From NCBI GenBank assembly GCA_905193725.1, contig CAJJPW010000061.1, positions 1 through 10,410 on the forward strand: a stretch of 10,410 bases of DNA, read 5' to 3'. The notes beneath the pieces are model-generated. The model worked only from the letters and a program-made list of their open reading frames with translations. It was not told the DNA's origin and did not search any database. This document shows positions 6,589 through 10,410 of this stretch, one piece after another; the stretch's first letter is position 1, and each line of letters starts with the position of its first letter. The stretch is from an uncultured Eubacteriales bacterium. GTDB taxonomy: Bacteria > Bacillota > Clostridia > Christensenellales > Christensenellaceae. A program made the translations under genes and the position numbers.

Positions 6589-7648
6589 TAGAGGGGTGAT
6601 GGTTCTCTGCCAATGGAAAGAGGGAAATCTGCTCTCGCTTTCCAAACAACTGCTGTGGAAGGGAAAACAGCTGGCACGTCAATTGGGAGAGCCCCTAATG
6701 GCAGCTGCTTTAGGATGTGATATCACCCATGACGGGCAAAACGTATTTGCATTTGGCGCGGAAGAGCTGTATCTCATCGATGATCTTACCCTTAAAATAT
6801 ATACAGCAACTCGCTATGGGGCGGCACTGGAGCTGATCTTGCAAAAAGCTTCCCCCTCTATTTTGTTGGTAGGGGCCACGGAAGAGGGAAGAGACCTAGC
6901 TGCTAGAGTGGCGGCCAAAATGGGCACCGGCCTCACGGCAGACTGTACAGAGCTTGCAATCCAGCCGGAGAAAGGACTGTTGCTACAGACCCGGCCTGCC
7001 TATGGAGGGAGGGTTAAAGCTACCATTGTCTGCGAGAATAGGCGCCCTCAAATGGCCACGGTGCGCAAAAACGTGTTTCCCACCCCAAAGCCTATGAAAC
7101 CATTTGACATTGGGAAAATCACAAATCTAAGCCATTTATTTCACACGCCGGAGGACGGGATTTCTATTGTGAAGGAAACGATCCTGCCAAAACAGAGCGA
7201 ATTTTCTCGTATGGAAAATGCGCAGGTAGTAGTAGCGTGCGGACGGGGAATGCAAAACCAGCAGGGAGTTCAGCTGATTTGCGAGTTAGCACAGGCCCTG
7301 GGAGGAACTGTGGGGGCCAGCCGTGGCGCAGTGGAAGATGGTCTGCTGGCGCAAGGTTGGCAGGTGGGGCAGACGGGGAGCACAATAAGGCCTAAGCTGT
7401 ACATCGCCTGTGGCATATCAGGGGCAGTCCAGCATATGGCGGGAATCTGGGGTGCTCAGAAAATCGTCGCCATCAACCACGACCCCCATGCGCCTATCAT
7501 GGATCTGGCGGATTATGCAGTTTGGGCCGACACTTTTGAAGTGCTGCCGAAGCTCATTCAAATGGCCCATGAGATCAAAAATACCGATAAATCTCGTAAT
7601 ACGATTGAAATATCTCAGCAGGAAAAATGGATGGGTGATGCGCAATGA
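6581..7648 (+). CDS. etfA: Electron transfer flavoprotein alpha subunit, copy 1 (EtfA1)
   Basis: Alpha subunit of the ETF, 355 aa, overlapping etfB1 by 8 bases. The N-terminal half shows the ETF-alpha core with LLVGATEEGRDLAARVAAKMGTGLTADCTEL (95-125) and TRPAYGGRVKATIVC (137-151). The C-terminal FAD domain is fully canonical: VVACGRGMQN (217-226), GASRGAVEDG (245-254) with the SR pair, QVGQTG (261-266), YIACGISGAVQHMAG (274-288) and AINHDPHAPIMDLADYAVWAD (297-317). It should bind the alpha-FAD normally. About 35 polar residues follow the usual end. No Cys-rich ferredoxin-like N-terminal domain is present, unlike LctC and CarE, the alpha subunits of Acetobacterium woodii bifurcating complexes. 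Its stop overlaps the next ATG (ATGA at 7645-7648). Partner: EtfB1. Confidence 0.93.
   Translation: MDSRGVMVLCQWKEGNLLSLSKQLLWKGKQLARQLGEPLMAAALGCDITHDGQNVFAFGAEELYLIDDLTLKIYTATRYGAALELILQKASPSILLVGATEEGRDLAARVAAKMGTGLTADCTELAIQPEKGLLLQTRPAYGGRVKATIVCENRRPQMATVRKNVFPTPKPMKPFDIGKITNLSHLFHTPEDGISIVKETILPKQSEFSRMENAQVVVACGRGMQNQQGVQLICELAQALGGTVGASRGAVEDGLLAQGWQVGQTGSTIRPKLYIACGISGAVQHMAGIWGAQKIVAINHDPHAPIMDLADYAVWADTFEVLPKLIQMAHEIKNTDKSRNTIEISQQEKWMGDAQ
7634..7639 (+). promoter_or_regulatory. Extended Shine-Dalgarno match before EtfB2
   Basis: GGTGAT, the 3' half of the AAGGAGGTGATC anti-16S complement, sits five bases before ATG 7645 and still within etfA1. With the ATGA stop-start overlap it supports the EtfB2 start and coupled translation. 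Confidence 0.4.
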
Positions 7649-8436
7649 GAATCTTGGTCTGTTTTAAAGCAGTATACGATATGGAGCATATTACGCCGCT
7701 AGAGCTCTGCCGCTTGCGAGATGGAGAGATGGAGTTGTCTTTATTTCAGCGCAAGTGGGGCAATTATGACGAAGGAGCGCTGGAAAATGGCCTGCGAATG
7801 TTGGAAGCGGCGAAGAAAGCAGGGGAACTTGTAGATCTCCACGGGGTGACAGTGGAGGAGCGGGATCCCAAGTTTGGTGGGGATCTCTATGCACTGGGAT
7901 TTGAGCGAATTACTTATCTCCAGGTGAATTGCGACATCACCTATCGGCCAGAAATCGTGGCAGAGGCGCTGGGAAGCTATGTGGAAGCCCAGGGAGGATA
8001 CGATATGATCCTTATGGGAAAACAGGCGGGGATGGGGGAAAACGGAATCACTCCCTATTTGCTAGCAGAGCGACTGGAGATGCCCTGTGTGTCTGGGGTG
8101 TATTCTCTAGAAAAAACTCATGAGGGAATCAAAGTAGTTTCCCAAACAGATGGGAAGATAGTGGAAAGGCTGATCAAAAGGCCAACCATTTACATCATAG
8201 GGGAAGCAGAACATCCTTATTTGAGGACGGCAACCCTGCGAGAAAAGCTCAATGCCAAAAAGAGAGAGATCCATCATATGCAGATGGATGTGGGAGATAC
8301 TGTGGTAAACTCCCCCGAATATATGGGGATGAGATACGAGTTCCATCAAAAACAATGCGCCATGATCCAAGGAGATAGTGTGGAGGAGAAAGCGGACAAA
8401 TTATGGGATGGCTTAAAGAAATGGGTTGTGAAATGA
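7645..8436 (+). CDS. ETF beta-subunit-like protein, copy 2, divergent (EtfB2)
   Basis: Second ETF-beta family protein, 263 aa. It opens MRILVCFKAVYDMEH like other beta subunits, keeps GNYDEGALENGLRML (39-53; family NPxDExAxExALRL), and has the central strand-loop-helix YDMILMGKQAGMGENGITPYLLAERLEMPCVSGV (119-152). In that loop the canonical DGDTxQ is replaced by MGENGI (130-135), so the Asp and Thr that normally contact the nucleotide phosphates are gone while GKQ and LAERLxMP remain. The C-terminal part is also off-consensus: PYLRTATLREKLNAKKREI (191-209) is recognisable, but the GLKGSPTKV segment is missing, replaced by a stretch with YMGMRYEFHQKQCAM. The reading frame is intact and sits in an ATGA overlap with etfA1, which argues for a functional but re-purposed subunit rather than decay. 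Partner: EtfA2. Confidence 0.85.
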   Translation: MRILVCFKAVYDMEHITPLELCRLRDGEMELSLFQRKWGNYDEGALENGLRMLEAAKKAGELVDLHGVTVEERDPKFGGDLYALGFERITYLQVNCDITYRPEIVAEALGSYVEAQGGYDMILMGKQAGMGENGITPYLLAERLEMPCVSGVYSLEKTHEGIKVVSQTDGKIVERLIKRPTIYIIGEAEHPYLRTATLREKLNAKKREIHHMQMDVGDTVVNSPEYMGMRYEFHQKQCAMIQGDSVEEKADKLWDGLKKWVVK

Positions 8437-9380
8437 TGAGGGCCGCTATTGTGGTGTTGCCAGAAATGACAGAAAGACAGATGAGAGAGTGCATTTCCGC
8501 TGCATATTGTGCCGGAGCAAAACAGGTGGAAATATGGTCTATTTGTCATGAAGCGAAATGGTTAAAAAATATGCCTGTACAGACGGTGCGCATAATCGGA
8601 GATCAAAAGGGCGAAAAGGCAGAAGCAGATGCATACGTCCCCCTGCTCAAACAGCTCTACGATGAGGTTATGCCGAATTTGATCCTGTTGGGAGCGGATA
8701 GTAGGAGTGAGGAGCTGGTAGCCCGGTTGTGTTACCGTGTGGCAGGCAGTTGTGCTCTCAATATTACCGGAATGACACGCCAAAAAGAGAGGCTTTCTAT
8801 AACCCGCAGAATTATGGGGCTGCAATTGGAAGGGGAATTCCTCTTTCAAAAGATGCCTTACCTTATTACGATTCACCAAGGCGCCTTCCCGGAGATCCAA
8901 AAAAATGGAGTGCCAGAATGTATCCACTTAGCGTGGAAGCCCCCGCAGCCAGACTGGTGTACGAAAAAGGTAGAAAAAATACAAGAGGACCGGAACATGG
9001 AAAACGATCTTCTGGTATTGGTAGGAGGGCGGGGCTTAGGCGACAGACACTCTGCGGAAAAACTATGTCAGCTGGGCCGAGCGCTGGGAGCAGGTGTCGG
9101 GGGAACAAGACCCGCGGTGCTAAACGGATGGCTACCCATGAGCCATTTGATCGGCCTTTCTGGAAACAAGGTATCGCCAGAAGTGTGTGTAGTATTTGGC
9201 GCTTCGGGATGTATGCCGTTTATTGGGGGAATCAGCAAAAACACAGTGATAATTGCAATTAATAATGACCCCCATGCACTGATATTCCAGTACAGCGATA
9301 TGGGGATCGTGGCAGACTGCAATGAGGTTATCAAGGCATTGGCGAACCTCCAAGCAAAGGAGCAGAGACATGACAGATAA
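8433..9380 (+). CDS. ETF alpha-subunit-like protein, copy 2, divergent (EtfA2)
   Basis: Second ETF-alpha family protein, 315 aa from ATG 8433. I chose 8433 because it forms an ATGA overlap with etfB2, as at the previous junction, and MMRAAIVVLPE fits the family opening. An in-frame ATG at 8403 has GGAGGAG 14 bases upstream and would add 10 residues. The core shows PNLILLGADSRSEELVARLCYRVAGS (81-106). The C-terminal FAD domain is recognisable but altered: VLVGGRGLGD (195-204), VGGTRPAVLNGWLP (222-235), LIGLSG (239-244; family QVGQTG), VVFGASGCMPFIGG (253-266; family GISGAxQHxxG, so the Gln-His pair is lost), then AINNDPHALIFQYSDMGIVAD (275-295), which is near-canonical. FAD may bind differently or with shifted potential. 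No Fe-S motif. It overlaps the following oxidase gene by 11 bases. Confidence 0.85.
   Translation: MMRAAIVVLPEMTERQMRECISAAYCAGAKQVEIWSICHEAKWLKNMPVQTVRIIGDQKGEKAEADAYVPLLKQLYDEVMPNLILLGADSRSEELVARLCYRVAGSCALNITGMTRQKERLSITRRIMGLQLEGEFLFQKMPYLITIHQGAFPEIQKNGVPECIHLAWKPPQPDWCTKKVEKIQEDRNMENDLLVLVGGRGLGDRHSAEKLCQLGRALGAGVGGTRPAVLNGWLPMSHLIGLSGNKVSPEVCVVFGASGCMPFIGGISKNTVIIAINNDPHALIFQYSDMGIVADCNEVIKALANLQAKEQRHDR
9356..9362 (+). promoter_or_regulatory. Ribosome binding site fixing the GlcD-like start
   Basis: AAAGGAG, seven bases before ATG 9370 and inside the end of etfA2. It is a near-ideal Shine-Dalgarno and fixes the start of the next gene within an 11-base gene overlap. Confidence 0.75.
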
Positions 9381-10410
9381 AACCGGCAAGCAACCCGACT
9401 ATTCTACAGAAGTGCAGGCATATTTAAGGGATGAAAGTGGGCTGGTGGGGCAGGCAGAGGCGATTTGTTTTCCCAAAAGCATTGCCGAGATACAGTATGC
9501 GGTTTTTCATGCAAGGGAAAAAGGGATGGGCATTACCATTCAAGGCGCGAGAACTGGTCTGTGTGGCGGTGCTGTACCCGGCGGGGGATTGATTTTAAAC
9601 CTGTCTCGCATGAACGGCATTTTGGGATTTGCCTACGACGAATCCCGGGGAACAGGAGCCATTACCCTGCAGGCAGGGGTGACGCTGGGGCAGTTAAAAG
9701 AGCTTCTGCAAAAAAAGACCATGGATACTTCATTCCTCTCGGAGCAGGATTTACTGGCCTGGGAAAGATACCAAAAGGGCAAACAAATCCTGTGTTTTTT
9801 GCCCAATCCGACAGAGCAAAATGCCACACTGGGTGGAATCGCCGCTACAGCGGCTATGGGTTCACACATGGCTCAAGACGAGATTTTTGCACATCACATT
9901 TTGAAAATGAAAATCGTGCTGGGAAGTGGAGAAATGCTGGAGATATCTGGTGATAAAACCCAGCAGGAAAATTTAGAGTTACTAGCGTTTTGCGGCACAG
10001 AGGGAACACTGGGCGTGGGAGCAGAGCTGACACTGAAGTTGTACCGCCAACCAGACTATTGCTGTGGCTTTTTTAGCTTTCATCACACGCTAGCGTCTAT
10101 GGAAGCGTTCTACAGGAGTTTTGCCGCAAATACGAAAGAGAAAAACATACAGGTGGCCGCTGTCGACTGGTTCTCTGCCTCGTGTTTCACACTCATGGAA
10201 AAAGAAAGAGAACTGCTCAGCAAAAAGGACATGTCAGTATACTTCCCCCAAAAAGCTTGCTGTGCCCTATGGGTAGAGCTGTGGGGGAATGAGGAACAAG
10301 CGCTCTATGAAGGGCTGGAAATCGCATTGGAACAGATGGAAACCGAGGATGGTTTTAACGAGGTGCCCCTGCGCCGTCGTCGTCTCCACAAACGCCCATT
10401 CCTGACCCAG
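9370..10410 (+). CDS. FAD-linked 2-hydroxyacid dehydrogenase, GlcD/LctD-like (3'-partial)
   Basis: Flavoprotein of the glycolate oxidase/D-lactate dehydrogenase group (FAD_binding_4 fold). The 347 visible codons are open to the right edge, so the C-terminus is missing; family members are about 450-470 aa. FAD-domain landmarks: CFPKSIAEIQYAVFHAREKGMGITIQGARTGLCGGAVPGGGLILNLSRMN (33-82), with the RTGLCGGAVP loop close to the RTGITGGAVP of LctD-type enzymes; LQAGVTLGQL (100-109); LPNPTEQNATLGGIAATAAMGSHM (144-167), in place of the usual PPDPTSxxATIGGxxATNAGG; and FCGTEGTLGVGAELTLKL (207-224). The N of ATNA and the following GG are not conserved. The enzyme should oxidise a 2-hydroxyacid to a 2-oxoacid and pass electrons from FAD to ETF. 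Following two ETF pairs with overlapping reading frames, it resembles the etfB-etfA-ldh order of LctBCD. The last visible residues (RRRR, 361-type edge region near 10366-10380) are unusual. Confidence 0.88.
   Translation, partial: MTDKTGKQPDYSTEVQAYLRDESGLVGQAEAICFPKSIAEIQYAVFHAREKGMGITIQGARTGLCGGAVPGGGLILNLSRMNGILGFAYDESRGTGAITLQAGVTLGQLKELLQKKTMDTSFLSEQDLLAWERYQKGKQILCFLPNPTEQNATLGGIAATAAMGSHMAQDEIFAHHILKMKIVLGSGEMLEISGDKTQQENLELLAFCGTEGTLGVGAELTLKLYRQPDYCCGFFSFHHTLASMEAFYRSFAANTKEKNIQVAAVDWFSASCFTLMEKERELLSKKDMSVYFPQKACCALWVELWGNEEQALYEGLEIALEQMETEDGFNEVPLRRRRLHKRPFLTQ

Noticed and set aside
6135..6677. 180-codon minus-strand open frame
   Set aside because: It lies wholly over etfB1 and the start of etfA1, whose proteins match ETF families along their length. 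The antisense translation shows no recognisable domain.
8562..8927. 121-codon minus-strand open frame
   Set aside because: Antisense to etfA2, no ribosome binding site logic and no recognisable protein.
8729..9262. 177-codon plus-strand open frame in another phase
   Set aside because: It lies inside etfA2, which has clear ETF-alpha motifs; the alternative translation is Arg/Gly/Ser-rich as expected of an off-frame shadow.
9465..9953. 162-codon plus-strand open frame
   Set aside because: It is an off-frame reading of the FAD-linked dehydrogenase that runs open from 9370 to the right edge with family motifs; no ribosome binding site or domain supports it.
1..10410. Insertion sequences, CRISPR arrays, tRNA/rRNA genes, phage or toxin-antitoxin genes
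   Set aside because: I looked for transposase-like proteins, regularly spaced repeats and RNA gene signatures and found none; nearly the whole window is accounted for by ten metabolic and transport genes.

Overview
The window reads as one plus-strand catabolic gene cluster from an anaerobic member of the Bacillota, most likely a clostridial (gut-type) organism. That assignment is inferred from strong AGGAGG-type ribosome binding sites, a diacyl-lipoprotein solute-binding protein, moderate base composition by eye, and electron-transferring flavoprotein (ETF) genes next to a lactate/glycolate-oxidase-like flavoprotein, the arrangement known from flavin-based electron-bifurcating anaerobes. All ten genes point the same way and no convincing minus-strand gene is present.

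Left part (1-4588): an RbsC-type membrane permease cut by the left edge, an RbsA/MglA-type double ATPase, a classical short-chain dehydrogenase (SDR), and an RbsB-type lipoprotein that captures the substrate outside the cell. Together they form a ribose/galactose-family ABC importer with an SDR set between the ATPase and the binding protein. The SDR probably acts on the imported sugar, polyol or related compound, but the substrate cannot be read from the sequence.

Intergenic 4589-4725: it contains a perfect 12-bp hairpin capped by a GAAA tetraloop, then at once a second 6-bp hairpin. There is no T-tract, so this looks more like an mRNA processing, stability or attenuation element than a standard terminator.

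Right part (4726-10410): a very tightly packed, translationally coupled chain. It runs from a glycerol-dehydrogenase-family alcohol dehydrogenase with all metal ligands, through etfB1, etfA1, etfB2 and etfA2, to an FAD-linked 2-hydroxyacid dehydrogenase (GlcD/LctD-like) cut by the right edge. The first ETF pair has canonical cofactor motifs. The second pair keeps the fold landmarks but has changed many of the residues that normally hold the nucleotide and flavin.

Working model (inference): the ABC system imports a polyol, sugar or hydroxyacid precursor. The SDR and the GldA-like enzyme carry out NAD-linked oxidations. The GlcD-like flavoprotein oxidises a 2-hydroxyacid to a 2-oxoacid, with electrons passing through one or both ETF modules to NAD, possibly driven by ferredoxin as in the LctBCD lactate dehydrogenase of Acetobacterium. 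The unusual point is the doubled and asymmetrically diverged ETF module.
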